Shown piece by piece: positions 22,990-34,905 of a stretch of 64,000 nucleotides of DNA. Position 1 is the stretch's first letter, and each line of letters opens with the position of its first letter. Source of the stretch: Kuschelorhynchus macadamiae. Lineage: Eukaryota > Arthropoda > Insecta > Coleoptera > Curculionidae. The position numbers and the translations under genes were made by a program. The stretch lies in the NCBI GenBank assembly GCA_030620095.1, contig JAUTXW010002478.1:248001-312000 (forward strand), written 5' to 3'. Below the pieces are notes generated by a model. The model searched no databases. It worked only from the letters and a program-made list of their open reading frames with translations, and was not told the origin of the DNA.

Positions 22990-23730
22990 TCAAATGGAAA
23001 TAAGTAAGGGGAGCCGCCTCCCCAGGGTCCTCAATGTTAAGGTATTTTGTAAATGGTTTATTACAATATTAAACGTCACAAGAATCAAAAATCTCTCAAC
23101 AATTTTTCGCTATACTTACAAAATGAACTATTCGATTGCTAAAAGGTTCAAAATGATCGAGCTTTATTTCAAGAATAATAATAACGGTACAAGAACACGA
23201 GAACAGTATAGGAGAAATATTCAGAATGGTCAGAGAATACTATCTGTACCAACTATAATTCACAAGAAGTTATTGCAAGAAACAGCGTCTTTAAGAGATA
23301 CGAAAAGTACGAAACAAAAAAATGAAGAAAGGGATCTTAATATATTATTTTATTTCTTCCACTTCAAACTCGGCAATATAATTTGGAAACAAGACGCGTC
23401 ACCACCCCATAATGTTGTGGCGGTAAGACACTTTTTTTTTCAAAATAATTATCAAGTGTGAATGGGGAGATATGGAACAATCAGCTGGCCTGCAGACACC
23501 CTAGAACGCCTATGGATCCTTTCGGGCTATTTAAAAAATACAGTTTATAGAGAAAAAAAAATTTAAGAAATTCAGAGAAAAATTGTTAAAGAAATACAAA
23601 ATTTAAACGAAAATGAGTACGAAGCAATTATAAACGCACTGGAATGCCAAAAAAGAATTTACGATAAATGTGACGAGGTTAATGGGCGCTATACTGAGCA
23701 TTTCATTGAGGCTAGAATTTACAGGTTTTA
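22990..23730 (+). pseudogene. Tc1/mariner-type transposase relic with central deletion
   Basis: The N-terminal helix-turn-helix region starts at about 23122 (MNYSIAKRFKMIELYF, then an arginine-rich tail). A deletion leads straight to the catalytic block WKQDASPPHNVVAVRHF (about 23388). After a stop and frameshift come ISWPADTLERL and GYLKNTVYR (about 23478-23550), the place of WPARSPDL...LWGYLK in the family. The C-terminal helices end at 23730 with a stop. The first catalytic Asp region is deleted. The relic is bounded on the right by the pogo element; its own ends are not resolved. Confidence 0.7.
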
Positions 23731-23760
23731 GGGTAAACGTGGGGGGCAAAGTGGAAAGCT
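23731..23760 (+). repeat. pogo 1 left terminal repeat
   Basis: GGGTAAACGTGGGGGGCAAA then GTGGAAAGC. It pairs with 26417-26446 read on minus. Confidence 0.85.
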
Positions 23761-24157
23761 GACTTTCACACCATTTAGACGAAAATTCATTCAGTTCACA
23801 GTTTTTTGACAGTAAGAACTTGGGCTGTCCAGTAACAGATGGCGCATAATCTTTATACGCGTAATTTATTCATTCACGGTTAAGAGTGCATTGTTTGTGC
23901 GAGGACGCCGGCAAAAAAAATCAAGGCAAGTTTGTAGTTGATTTTATAGTGTCAAATATTTTAGGATAGCAACTGTTTACTATAACAAAAAAGTTCATTA
24001 TATACCTAACTTATTTTCATAGAAACTGGCTGGTTATCGTTAATTGTTGAATTTTTCTAACCCCAAAATATCAAATATTGAAATGCGGGCAAAGTGGAAA
24101 CTTTCCACTTTGCCCTTAACATGATGTTATATGTTTTTCAAATGTTTTTCTTTTCAG

Positions 24158-26128
24158 ATGGTAAATAAATACAGAAGAAAATCGATACAGACAACTTGGA
24201 CCGAAGAAAAATGCGACAATGGAAGAAGCCCGAATAACTTCTATTTCATCTGCTCCGATAAAATACGAGATACCACTTGGTACATGGCATAGACATTTAA
24301 CGAAAGGTTCCTATAAAAAGCAGTTGGGAAGATTTAGATGTCCGCCCAGAACTAAAAAAACTTATAAATGAGCATGCTAAGGAACTTGACGCAGATTTTA
24401 TGGTTTAACAAGGGAGAGTTTGAAACAATTGGCTTACAACATGGCTGAACAAAATGCCATTGAACACCCAAATAAGAAAGCGGGAGAAGCTTGGCTGCAG
24501 GGTTTTATGTCAAGGAATCTTGATTTATCATTTCGCATACCTGCACCTACAAGTATCGCTCGATGTTCTGCATTTAAAAAGCGGCAAGTTGATCTTTTTT
24601 ACGACAATTTGTGGAATGTATTCGATAAGCATAAACTTCTAGAGCGTCCAGACGATATACCTAGAAACCTCCCAAGGTCCTTTCCGGTAAAGGAAAAAAG
24701 CAGGTAGGAGTGATAACTTCCGCCGAAAATGGTCAGCTTAATACCATCACAGGCTGTTGCAGTGCTGCTGGACTCTACCTTCCACCATGCATGATATTTG
24801 GCCATAGGAAAAAAGTAAATGAAAGATTGTTGGTTGGAGGTCCTGTTGGTTCTAAAGCATGGTGCTCCGATTCTGAATGAATTACCAACGAACTTTTCGT
24901 GAAATGGTTTTTTTATTGAATATGTATGTCCCAGTAAAGACCACCCGGTTTTACTTATTTTGGACAACCTCAGCTCACATCAAAGCCTGGATGCCCTAAA
25001 TTTAGCAAGGGGCTGTGGGGTAATAATCCGTTCTGTGCAACCTCACACTATACACAAACTACAGCCCCTCGATGTGGCTGTATACAAACCATCCAGGGCG
25101 CAGGATAACCCAGTTTGACATAGCTCAATTGGTAGAAGTCGCCTTCGAAAAAAGTGCTACTGTTCAGACAGCCACACATGGCTTTCGAAAATGTGGAATA
25201 TTTCCATATAACAGAAATATTTTCACAGACATTGATTTCGCTCCTACCAAAGTTCATTACGTTGCTCCTAAAAATAAAGTCGACCAAGACGAGATTAGTT
25301 CCTACGGGCGTGACGTCGACAGGTGATGAAGTAAGCGATAGTGATTCTGACGAGGATATTTCTTTGGCCGCCTTCAAGAAAAGTATTATCAGAAATGCTA
25401 AAGGTACTGGTCCAGTAGTCGCTATTTGTAGTACCTAGCCCATCAGGGATTAGTCAACCTGGTCCATCAATGATCAGTCAACCTGGTCCATCAAGAACTA
25501 GTCAACCTGCTCCATCAACGATTAGTCAACCTGGCCCATCAAGGATGAGTCAACCTGACCCACCAAAGATTAGTCAACCTGGCCCATCAAGAAGTGAAGG
25601 TGTTAACGACGAAATTAAGAATGCGTTGCCATTGTCTGATTCTGTAGTCAAAATAACCACAATAACTGATGTTAATATCGAAGAGGTCTCCAATTATTCA
25701 ACACTGCCAGCTTCCCCTGAAAAAACAATAGTTTTGGTATCGCCAAAAGATATTTTGCCGCTACCCAAAGCTGCACAGTCAGTAACTGAGACTAGGAAAA
25801 GAAGACGTCAAAAATCTGAGATCTTTCAAGTTCTCCTTACAAGCTGATGCTCGAGAGCAAAGAAAATGAAAAACTGAAGAAACCAAAAAAAGTCAGCCTA
25901 CAAAGTAGCCTAGGAAAAGTCGGAAAAGTAGAGAGCAAAGTCAGTAAATCACAAAAAAAGACCGTTAGACTGGAGCAAGAAGAAAAAGTATTTTGTATGA
26001 CTGACTGGCAACAGAAACTTGGATACAATGTGTACCTACTTTATAAAGGATAGGCCTATGAACTGTGTTCAGACCTATCTGGAATGAAGAAAGTTTTCTT
26101 TTGCGATGATTGTAGGCTAAGAAAATGA
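24158..26128 (+). pseudogene. pogo/Tigger-like transposase, degenerate
   Basis: ATG at 24158 follows a TTTTCAG acceptor-like site, suggesting an intron in the leader. An N-terminal basic DNA-binding part with frameshifts is followed by the CENPB-type HTH (24420-24640: EAWLQGFMSRNLDLSFRIP, PTSIARCSAF). The first catalytic motif, expected near 24660, is not readable as DET. The DDE_1 core follows (VITSAENGQLNTITGCCSAAG, LLILDNLSSH near 24955, HKLQPLDVAVYKP near 25050). A tail FRKCGIFPYNRN leads to an Ser/Pro-repeat linker, a lysine-rich stretch and a Cys-rich end (VFFCDDCR). Several frameshifts and stops. It would have cut and pasted the element in the nucleus. Confidence 0.82.
25440..25590 (+). 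repeat. 24-bp coding minisatellite (SQPGPS repeats)
   Basis: Six to seven units of about CCATCAnnnATTAGTCAACC plus TGGT, giving repeated S-Q-P-G-P-S-x-x in the transposase linker. Confidence 0.88.
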
Positions 26129-26199
26129 TGTATTACTGCTCTAAATAAAAAACTATTTCTCATAGAAGTGGTTAAATTACTGTTTCCGCTTTACCCAAG

Positions 26200-26275
26200 G
26201 TAGTTTCCACTTTGCCCAAAAGCAGTTTCCACTTTAGCCTTTGCTACAGGGCAAAGTGGAAAATGACATGGGTTT
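26200..26275 (+). repeat. pogo 1 right subterminal sites
   Basis: TTTCCACTTTGCCC, TTTCCACTTTAGCC and GGCAAAGTGGAAA occur within 70 bp. A palindromic pair (GGCAAAGTGGAAACTTTCC then ACTTTGCCC) sits at about 24089-24116 near the left end. They are probable transposase-binding sites. Confidence 0.7.
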
Positions 26276-26448
26276 TAAAAAAAATTGTTTAAGCAAAAAT
26301 GTGTTCTTATATCTTGGTAAAAGTATTAGGGGTATATAGTCAAAGTGCCGTAGAATCATTTTTAAGATTTACACGTTTCTGAAGTTATTAATTACCTTCG
26401 GTATAAAAAAATGGCTAAAGTTTTCCACTTTGCCCGCGTTTACCCTAT

Positions 26449-28616
26449 TTATTTTCTTGTTTAGGGTTTGAATTAATACCATGTTATTTCCAAATTTAGT
26501 AAACAAGATTCTAAACCAATGTAAAATGTTTTATCTCATTTCGCAAATATTTTGTAGAATATTAATAAAAAATAAAAATTACTATAGCAGTAAATCAGAC
26601 TTTGAAGATTAATGTTCGAAAAATAAACCCGTATCTCCAGGTAACAGAAGGTATCTAAATAGGTAAGCAATATATCCTAAAAATCTTAGTATTTCCTGAT
26701 TCTAAAACACTCCATATTTCGAAAACCGTTCATTTTTGATATATTCTATATTATAAAAAAAATATGTAGAATATAATATAAAATTTAAAAACATTTAAAA
26801 ATGCGGTATATTATATTAAAAAAAAAAGTTGGTACTTGCCTTGCTTTTTTGAAACAACCTATATACATTAAAACAACTTTTATTTGGAATATGTTTTCTA
26901 ATTTCAAAAATAAACCAGATATTTTCATTTAAAGAGTTATCTGGACTACCCTGTACACAAATCGTGGGGTTAATGCAAAAAGTGCCCAAGTCAAAAAACA
27001 AAGTTTTGAGATAATTGCATTTATATGTCAGATAAACTCTTAAATTGAATTTAAGATTTGTTTTTTATTTTTTCTGATAAGTTTTTTATACCCATCTATG
27101 CTTTGCAATGTACTCGAAGGTTTTTCAATTTAATTAATTTTTTTATTTATTACCCAAATTTTCTAAATTGATGTCTTATACTGTTTCCCTATGAAAAACA
27201 TTACAGCTCTTAAACCAGAATTTCTAAAGAGAAAAATTATCTTATATATAACTACTGCCTCTGTATAACATAATACACACTTTACTTATATATTGAAAAC
27301 CTGTCAAAGTGTCAAAAATCTCATCAAATAGTGAAAGCCGTTAAAAAATTACATTAGAGCCAATTCCGAAAGATTAGATTTTTTTTAAAATATCCTATCT
27401 ATTACCAAAACTCGAAATCGATACTTAAAACATGAAAAATTAACATCTGCGAAAACAAAATTACCCCAATTTATTATCCAAATCTCCTAAATTGATGTCT
27501 TATTCCGAGATGTTTCTCTAGGAATAAGAATTATAGCTTAAACCAACGACATGGAAATAACATAGACCCAGTTGTTTACATTTTGGAGGAATCCAACATT
27601 AACCCTGGTTTGCCAAACCGTTACTGTGGCCAGATTATAACGGATATCATCCTTTATACTATTACCTAAATAAACAAGGAATTCCAGAAATTCCCAGTAT
27701 AAATTTCCGTATAGAATATTTTAAAACTGATAATTAGCTTATTATAAATAACTCAAACCGAATCTGTTTTAAATGTAATTTAAATCTTCTGTAATTATTA
27801 TTCCTTATTTCAAGAAATAAAGCCCAGAATAATCGGCAACGTCGGAATTTTACCCTTTTCCAGTATACTACAGATTTCTTTCGCGATCATTCGGAAGACG
27901 CCGAAGACGGTCGTAGTCATTCATGATTTCGACCTATTTGATCAGTCTTCCGGTTCGTCTCGTCGAAGGCAGACCTCTGTGTTATTAATATAAGTGGTTC
28001 CACGTGTTCGGTTTTGCTGCTTTATTTCGGGGGGAAGCGGGAGACTCAAACGCTCAGAGTGGAAACTAACGACCCCGCTAGAAAGGGAGCAGACGCTGTG
28101 AACGTGTGAGGCCTAGTTGTTCCTGTATTCTATCCCGTTCGTCTGCCGCAGTTCTACATAGAATATTAGCGTAATGGCCGCTATGTGGCGGGAGTGGGAG
28201 GGGTAAGGGGATAGCTTGAAAGAAAAGGTTATCTCATGAGACCAGTAGTACTCTCAAGGGGCATCTAGTGGAAGCCAAGATGCATTAGAAAGTTTTTAAA
28301 TAAAGTCAAATTTAAAGATTTTGAAATACACGGGGTGACCGGGAGCTCAGAGCTCGCCATCCGGACATCCCACCGATAACGTCCCCAAACCGGAATAAAG
28401 TGTATCTCGCTCCGAGGGTCGCCGGATAAAGCGAGTAAGCTCCGGACGGGGAGCAATCTGGCAAGTTGCGAAGTGCAGTGCCAAAAACATATATTGGAAT
28501 TGGACCTATTTGATGCGCGGTGTTGTAATTGTTCTAGTTGGTGAAATAAGTGTTTTCCAGAAATCCAAGTGTTTTGTGTGGCTATTTTCAAGCATCTGTT
28601 TAAAAACTTTAAGAAA
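26449..28616. other. Non-coding with dispersed repeats; GC-richer from 27.9 kb
   Basis: 26595-27000 is the inverted copy of the 16.8-17.2 kb repeat. 27200-27335 resembles 37770-37950 in direct orientation (CTCTGTATAACATA, GAAAACCTGTCAAA). From about 27900 the base composition becomes richer in CG and may be a promoter region for the exon at 28617. GGCGGGAGA...CTCAGAxTGGAAA near 28040 is shared with 48310. Confidence 0.5.
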
Positions 28617-28681
28617 ATGGTGCGAACTTGCTTTATTTGCAGAAAAAGAAACGATTTAAACCCAAAAGTTTGTTTTCGAAG
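28617..28681 (+). CDS. Possible first exon of a THAP-like zinc-finger protein
   Basis: ATG at 28617 (AAGAAAATGG context) opens MVRTCFICRKRNDLNPKVCF and runs to a consensus donor, AAG|GTAAGTAAG, at 28682. An initial M-V-x-x-C-x-x-C followed by a basic stretch fits the start of a THAP domain, a DNA-binding C2CH finger. The rest of the motif would lie on later exons that I did not find. The short length and lack of further exons keep this tentative; it could belong to a transposon-derived gene. Confidence 0.4.
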
Positions 28682-29116
28682 GTAAGTAAGGTTATGTCAT
28701 ACCAGTGCTGTAGTTGAAGGGTAAAATCACCGTCTAATAGCGTTCTTATATTTGCAAATAAATGACTTTCAGTTCTAGACCAGCAGTTGTACGAGGCGGT
28801 TGTGTTTTCGCTCGTATATTGTTTTGCCGGTATTTGAACGTTTTGTTTTGTTTTGGTTTGATTTGTTTTGATTTCAATTTGTTTTTGTGTGCTTTGACCC
28901 GATCATCAGTTCGTCGTTTGCTATAAACTAAACTTGACCTTCTTTACCCGGATCCGGTTATTAGTTATAAATATTGTTTGTGCGTGACATTTAAAGATTT
29001 TGATTTATCAACTGGAAATATTTAGATAATATTTACATAAAATTTATCTACATCTTTTTTTTAATTTTCACTTTTTTTGTTCCTTTGAAAATTTTAATTT
29101 TTTTATTTATTTATAA

Positions 29117-29901
29117 AATGGCTGAAATATCTGCATGATAAAATATCAGATCTCCAAAAGGCTCAAATCTCTTCAGAATATCTCGAAGCCCTGGGTTCCT
29201 GCTTAAAGAAAAACAACGACATCCTTCCGATCACTGGCGAAATTTACGACATCTTACTCAATCATGACTCCAAATGGAAGATACTGCTAGAAAAAATTGA
29301 GGATATTCACAGCCTCCATTCTGGAATATCTGACAGTATACAAAAATCCTTATTTAAATCCATTAAAGAAATTAGGCAGGATACTTTCAATCTATCATCT
29401 ATTTTAATGGAAACTCAAAATGAATCTGTCAAAGTCCAGGTGCATGATTCATCGAAGGAGCAGTTGACTAAAGAGATGGCTGAGCTGAGGCATAGTGTAA
29501 AACAAATGGCACTTACCCTGGAGAAGCTTGCTGATAAGCCTAAACAACAATCAATAAAGAAAATATACACCACCGCAATATCAACCCAAACCGATACAAC
29601 AGATGTCCAAATGCCTGTCAATAAGTCTCCAAAAAAAGCTGTTTCCTTCCAGCCCAACAAAACACCCATTATAGAGAAATGGCATTATGTAGTGGTATCC
29701 ATAATTCCGTCCACGTATAAATCCAATCAGCTTGTACACTACATCAAAGAAAAATTAGGAACCACGAATTTTGTGCGTTGTTTTCCTATGCTTGCTGCTA
29801 TGAATGCAGACACTTTGCACTCCGATTTTAAAATTGGGGTGCAAAACAAAGATCACTTAATTCAGCTTAAGAACGCTAGTCTATGTGACATTTGTGCCTG
29901 A
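29117..29901 (+). pseudogene. Element C ORF1: coiled coil and RRM-like nucleic-acid-binding domain
   Basis: A continuous frame from about 29105 reads WLKYLHDKISDLQKAQ, then long helices with heptad character (KLLEKIEDIHSLHSGIS-like, QLTKEMAELRHSVKQMALTL), then STQTD and a basic linker. The C-terminal globular part is KWHYVVVSIIPST...YIKEKLG...VRCFPML...DFKIGVQNKDHLIQL, the last domain typical of zinc-finger/coiled-coil ORF1 proteins of insect CR1-like elements. There is no initiator ATG in frame, so the N-terminal finger has been lost by truncation. The frame breaks at 29901. Confidence 0.72.
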
Positions 29902-30428
29902 AGAGGATAAGTCAGTCATAATTGGCTCTGACAGGGAGGCCATAGCAGCTTGTAGGTCATTGGCACTGGAGGGCTCTAAATTAAGCATGGAGAAAACTGC
30001 AAAGAAAGATGATTTTTTGCAGTTTGATCCAATGACTCCACCAAGAGTGCGGCTGTCCTAAGATTCGGATAAAGCAAATGGTCGCTATATATTAGCCAGA
30101 TTAAGGGATCCTTCCTTACTAAAGACCTTAAGGCTGTTTCTTGCTTATCTACACGACCAGCCATCTAGTGTGTGTTTTGAGGGGCATACAAGTACTAGCA
30201 TTAAATTATTGCTAGCTTCAGAAGGCCTTCCCAGTGACAAGGTCCCTGCGCAAGCTGTATTATCGCTTCCACGATGCCTATGGGATTGGTTCATCTGAAG
30301 TGGACTCAGACCTTGCAGCGTATAGATCTTTCTACTCCTCGGAAAAAATTTTACGGCTCCAAAAAATTCGTGAAGGTACTGGTAAATATTATTCTAGTGG
30401 TTCACCATCAAAAAGTAAAAATTTTTAG
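29884..30428 (+). pseudogene. Unrecognised coding-like segment between ORF1 and ORF2 of element C
   Basis: One frame from about 29884 is open apart from a single TAA near 30059. It has protein-like composition: FVPEEDKSVIIGSDREAI, MTPPRVRLS, then ILARLRDPSLLKTLRLFLAY and SSVCFEGHTSTSIKLLLA. It continues in another frame to 30428 (YGIGSSEVDSDLAAYRSFY, KILRLQKIREGTGKYY). I recognise no domain. It may be the ORF1 C-terminus of this family, or captured foreign exon sequence. Two breaks show that it is no longer expressed as one protein. Confidence 0.45.
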
Positions 30429-30499
30429 TCAATATGACGCGAAAAGAGGATCTAGCACCCTCTAAAAAATTGACCAATAGCAATTTTAATCTTTTTTTC

Positions 30500-33235
30500 T
30501 TAATATTCAGTCCTTAAGACATAAAACAGACGAATTATATCTTTTGTTAGAAGAGCTAAATTTTCCAGAAGTCATTGCCATCACTGAGCACTGGCTAAAT
30601 ATCAATCAACCTGTTTTTATTAAAAACTATACCACAATTGCCAGATTTAATAGAACTAATTTAACTCATGGAGGCACCATGATAATGTCTTCAAACAACG
30701 ATTTTTCCGAAATATCAAAGTATAATCATTTATTATCTGAAAAAGTATTTGAATTTTCTATCGTTTATCACAATACTTATGACCTTTATATTATTTGTAT
30801 TTATAGAACACCTGATGCTGATGTGCAATTATTCTGCCATAACCTTCTAAGTTTGCTCGAGTCCCTTCCTGTAAAAAGCAAATTAATCTTATGTGGCGAT
30901 TTCAATATTGACTTTTCCAGTGTGTGTGCTGCTCAGGAATGTCTTCAGTCCATCTTTGAGTCATTAGGAATTGCCATGCACGTCAACTCACCAACCAGAA
31001 TTACTAAGACAAGTGCCAGTACTATAGATTACGTTGTGTCTTCTTTCGATCCTAGCTCCGTCGAATGTAATGTCTTAAGTCCAGGTTTCTCCGATCATGA
31101 AGCAATTTTCACAAAATTTTCAATTACATCCAAAGCCAAAAATTCCTCTAGACAAGTAGGCCGTATTTTTTCGGTTAGAAATTTCATTAATTTCAAACAC
31201 CTATGTCAAATAACTGACTGGGACTCTCACACTTATGATGTCGACACTGAATTTTCTCGTTTTATAAAAACTCTAACTAATATAGCTTCTGAATCTTTTC
31301 CTCTTAGGCCTATCAAAAATAAAAGAAGTAAACCCTGGTCCACTAAAGGTTTACGTATATCTTCTAAGAACATGCGGTCACTATCTCATTTAAAGAAATT
31401 TTCGGACAGTGTCTTTTTTCATAATTATGTAAAATCATACAGAAAAATTTATCATAAAACTATTAAAGCCGCCAAAGATATTTATTACAATAATAGACTT
31501 TCTAACGCCAAAAAATGTAGCTAAAGAAACCTGGTCTATCGTAAATGATTTAAGAAACAAAACTCCTTTATCCAGCACTATCCTTACCTCTCCTGAGGAC
31601 CTAAACAATTATTTTGTAAATGTAGCCAAAGATTTGACTAAATCCGTATCTCAATCTAATGACCCAATTTCATATCTCTCTAATCATAGGGTAAACCTGC
31701 ACAGTTTCTTCTTTTCACCAGTAGTTTTATCAGAACTTCGTAGTACAATTAATGATATCAAAAATAAATCTTCTTCGGGAACTGATGGGCTTACTTTAAA
31801 AATGTATTCAAGTCTGCCGGAATGCACACTAGAGCATCTGACTGCTTTGATAAATATGTCTTTCCAAAATGGTACTTTTCCAAGCTGCCTTAAAACTGCA
31901 ATAATCATACCTCTTCACAAAGGAGGTGTTTCAGAAGAAGCTTCGAACTATCGCCCAATTGCACTTCTCCCTACGCTATCTAAGATCATCGAAAGACTGG
32001 TTAAAAAAAGGCTTTTATCATTTCTGTCTAGATATGAAATACTTACAAAAAATCAATTTGGATTTCTAAGTAACAAATGCACAAGCGATGCCATGTTTTC
32101 CCTTCTTAATAGAGTTTACTCCAGCCTAAACAACCATCACGCTACGGCAACAATTTTCTGTGATTTTTCCAAAGCTTTCGATTGTGTGAATCATAATATA
32201 TTAACTAACAAACTGCAGTACTATGGATTTAGAGGGGCTCCTCTCAATTGGTTTAAGTCATATCTTAGCAACAGAAATCAAGTTGTGAAAGTTGACAACA
32301 GGATGTCTTCTTGTAGGCCAATGGAATATGGAGTGCCTCAAGGCTCGGTACTAGGCCCTATCTTGTTTCTTCTGTTCATAAACGACATGGCTAATTTAAA
32401 CATTAGTGGAAAAATATGTCTCTTTGCGGACGATACCAGCTTTACGTGGAGCCACCCAGATGTCACGGACCTACATAGGATTGTATCTAATGACCTAATC
32501 ACCATTAAATCCTGGTGCGATTCTAATCTCCTATGTTTGAACATCTCTAAAACGAAAGTCTTGTCTTATAAAAACACGCTGCAACCCTTTGACCTTAATG
32601 GCACCACTATTGATGTCGTAAACTCTGTAAAATTTCTAGGGCTTCTTGTAGATGATTCTTTAAAATGGGATCCACATATCGATGCTTTATCGAGGAAGTT
32701 AGGTTCTGCTTGCTTTGCGTTAAGATCTGTTTCCGAGGAGCTTAGCTTTTCTACCTCTAGAACTGTTTATTTTGCTCTTGTTGAGTCGCACCTCAGATAT
32801 GCTATTCCATTCTGGGGTACATGTTGTGCGACTCAATCTGATCGAATTTTTATACTACAAAAAAGAGCTGTTCGTTACCTACTGAGACTTAACAGTAGAA
32901 CTCACTGCCGAGATTTCTTTAAAAGATATAAAATACTAACCCTTCCTTGCTTATTCATTTTGGAATCGGTTTGCTTAATTCGTAAGCACGCACCTGCTCT
33001 ATTAGAGAGACCTTCTCACAACTACCCTCTCAGAAATACTGAGCACGATCTCTATCTTCCAACCCCACACTCAGAGTTAATTAAAAGATCAGTAATCTAC
33101 AATGCAAAAAAAATGCATAATCACCTGCCATTTAACATCAAATCCATAATATCTCTGACTTCATTTCGCAAGGCTTTGAAATCATTCTTACTGGAAAGAG
33201 CCTTCTACACCGTGAACGAGTTTTACAACATATAA
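30500..33235 (+). pseudogene. Element C ORF2: endonuclease and reverse transcriptase, two frameshifts
   Basis: The endonuclease opens with LNIQSLRHKTDEL after a poly-T frameshift near 30500. It shows ITEHWLN, GGTMIMS, LILCGDFNIDF (catalytic D/N near 30888), SPTRITKT, STIDYVV and FSDHEAIF (SDH near 31087). A frameshift near 31512 precedes RT, which is then open for more than 530 codons: SSSGTDGLTLKM, AIIIPLHKGG, NYRPIALLPTLSKI, FCDFSKAFD (motif A), YGVPQGSVLGPILF, LFADDTSF (motif C near 32420), SWCDSNLLCLNISKTK, KFLGLLVDDSLKW. The C-terminal tail (YPLRNTEHDLYLP, YNAKKMHNHLP) is typical of CR1/Jockey elements. No RNase H. All catalytic residues are present. Confidence 0.92.
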
Positions 33236-33612
33236 TTTTATCCTTATGAACCCCTAGTGTGATAGTTGCCATTACCAACCATTTTTACCGAACTTTGTAT
33301 ATGTATTTTTTTAATTGTTTCGTACTTTTTTATTTTTTACTTTGCTTTTTTATTTTTTTACATTATATTTATGAAAATGTTTATAACATAGTACGACTGA
33401 CAAAGTACATTTCTAATGTACTTCTTTTAGGATTCTATAATATTAATATTCTAAATTCCTGATTTAAATATTATTTTTCTATAATATTTATGATGTGTTT
33501 TTGTCTTGTTTTGTTTGCTAATTTTATGTTTGTAAACTATTTTTTTACAACAGCTTTGTCCACAAAATTGTAAAATTTTTTTTTGACAATAAAGCATTTA
33601 TTTATTTATAAA
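33236..33612 (+). other. Element C 3' UTR and ATTT tail
   Basis: AT-rich, without coding. It ends with GACAATAAAGC followed by (ATTT)n, which works as both polyadenylation-like signal and retrotransposon tail. Confidence 0.6.
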
Positions 33613-34905
33613 TGGAGTATTGTTTTTGTATTGCACATTTCCGTTGGGCTTAAATTAATTTTTTATAACTTCAACTTATCTATAAAGTCGAAGACACTGA
33701 TGATAAACGGAGTACAGCGTTTTGCTAATTTATATATTTGTGAAAAGTCTCAAATATTCCTCTAAAATTTATCAAACCACCTTTTTTCAGGGGTTAATAA
33801 ACAACATAAATATACTATTTGGTAAAGCATAGGTACTAAATTTTAATTGAGTAAGCTGTAAGACCCACTATTTTATGTTGTCATTAATTACTCCAGGATG
33901 GTTTGCATTTTGGATGAAATTTTCAAGGAATATTTAGGGTAGTGTCGGAGTTCTCATATAGCAAGCATATACAAAAAATGAAAATAGCGCAATAGCATTA
34001 CTTTTCAATTTTTCATTTACTATAGATTTTCTTTAATGAATTTGAAATGCTTTAATTTATTGCCCAAAAATTTGGTTTTTAAAAATAAGTAATCAAAAAA
34101 GTAAATAAATACCATCCTGTGGTACATTATCCCAACTAGGGAGAATCTGTTTTCATCAGGTGATTTCGGTAATATAAATAATTAATATAATATATTATAA
34201 TGAATGTTAAAAATATTAAACATCTTGGCACAAAATATTTATATTGTCAATAAGTGAAATGTATAGCGGGGAAGGTGGATGGTGGGGAAAAAAGGGGCTA
34301 AATTGAGGGATAAATACTGTAAAGATATTGTTTTTCATAATATGGTTTTTGTGCTTTTAGGGACACGAAGTTCAATTTTGTATTCATATTAATATTGGGC
34401 CATGTTTATTGCTGATTTTCTGTAAATATGAATAGATCCAATACATGTAAAGGTGGTGCATTTTTATATAATATTACTTTTCGCGAGCCTGGCAAACTTT
34501 TAAAAGTAGTGGACCCAAATTTTTACGTAACTTCGCGTAAATAGACCTAAAATGTGTTGGAAAAAGGGTGAAATCAAAATGTTTTGAAAAACAAACCCGA
34601 TTTCAAAAAATAGGTTGCATTAAAAAGTGATAAATTATATTTTATTACATATTTCCTATGAAATCTGTGATAAGCTGATAAAGAAAGGTATTAAATAAGC
34701 ATTATACTCTTGGTATAGACATCAAAACACAAAGTGGGTCCATGTAACAAAATTTAGCTTTATCTTCATCTTTAGTAACAATAATAATAAGAACTCACCC
34801 TGTTATTGGTTGTATTTTGTCATGGAAATGCTTATTCTTTAATGACTAAGCTTATTGCTAATAATAAATATTGCCACATGAACTATTATATAAATATGTC
34901 TTTTG
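33613..34905. other. Non-coding, AT-rich
   Basis: No credible exon, transposon terminus or RNA gene seen. Short open frames have no protein-like composition. Confidence 0.4.

Larger units (their letters stand above)
23731..26446 (+). mobile_element. pogo-like transposon 1, 2716 bp
   Basis: Terminal inverted repeats are GGGTAAACGTGGGGGGCAA at the left and, on minus at the right, GGGTAAACGCGGGCAAAGTG. TA duplications flank it (23729-23730 and 26447-26448). GGCAAAGTGGAAA-type sites recur near both ends. It encodes one degenerate CENPB/DDE_1 transposase. Confidence 0.88.
29117..33600 (+). mobile_element. Non-LTR retrotransposon C (CR1/Jockey-like), nearly full length
   Basis: ORF1 from about 29117, an unassigned coding-like stretch, ORF2 to 33235, a 360-bp AT-rich 3' UTR and an ATTT-type tail. 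TTTATTTATTTATAAA stands at both borders (29102-29117 and 33597-33612), possibly a target duplication of about 16 bp. It is one of the better preserved elements of the window. Confidence 0.8.

Noticed and set aside
28265..28591. 108-codon ORF on minus in the GC-richer region
   Set aside because: Composition explains the openness; it overlaps the likely promoter/5' UTR of the plus-strand exon and shows no domain.
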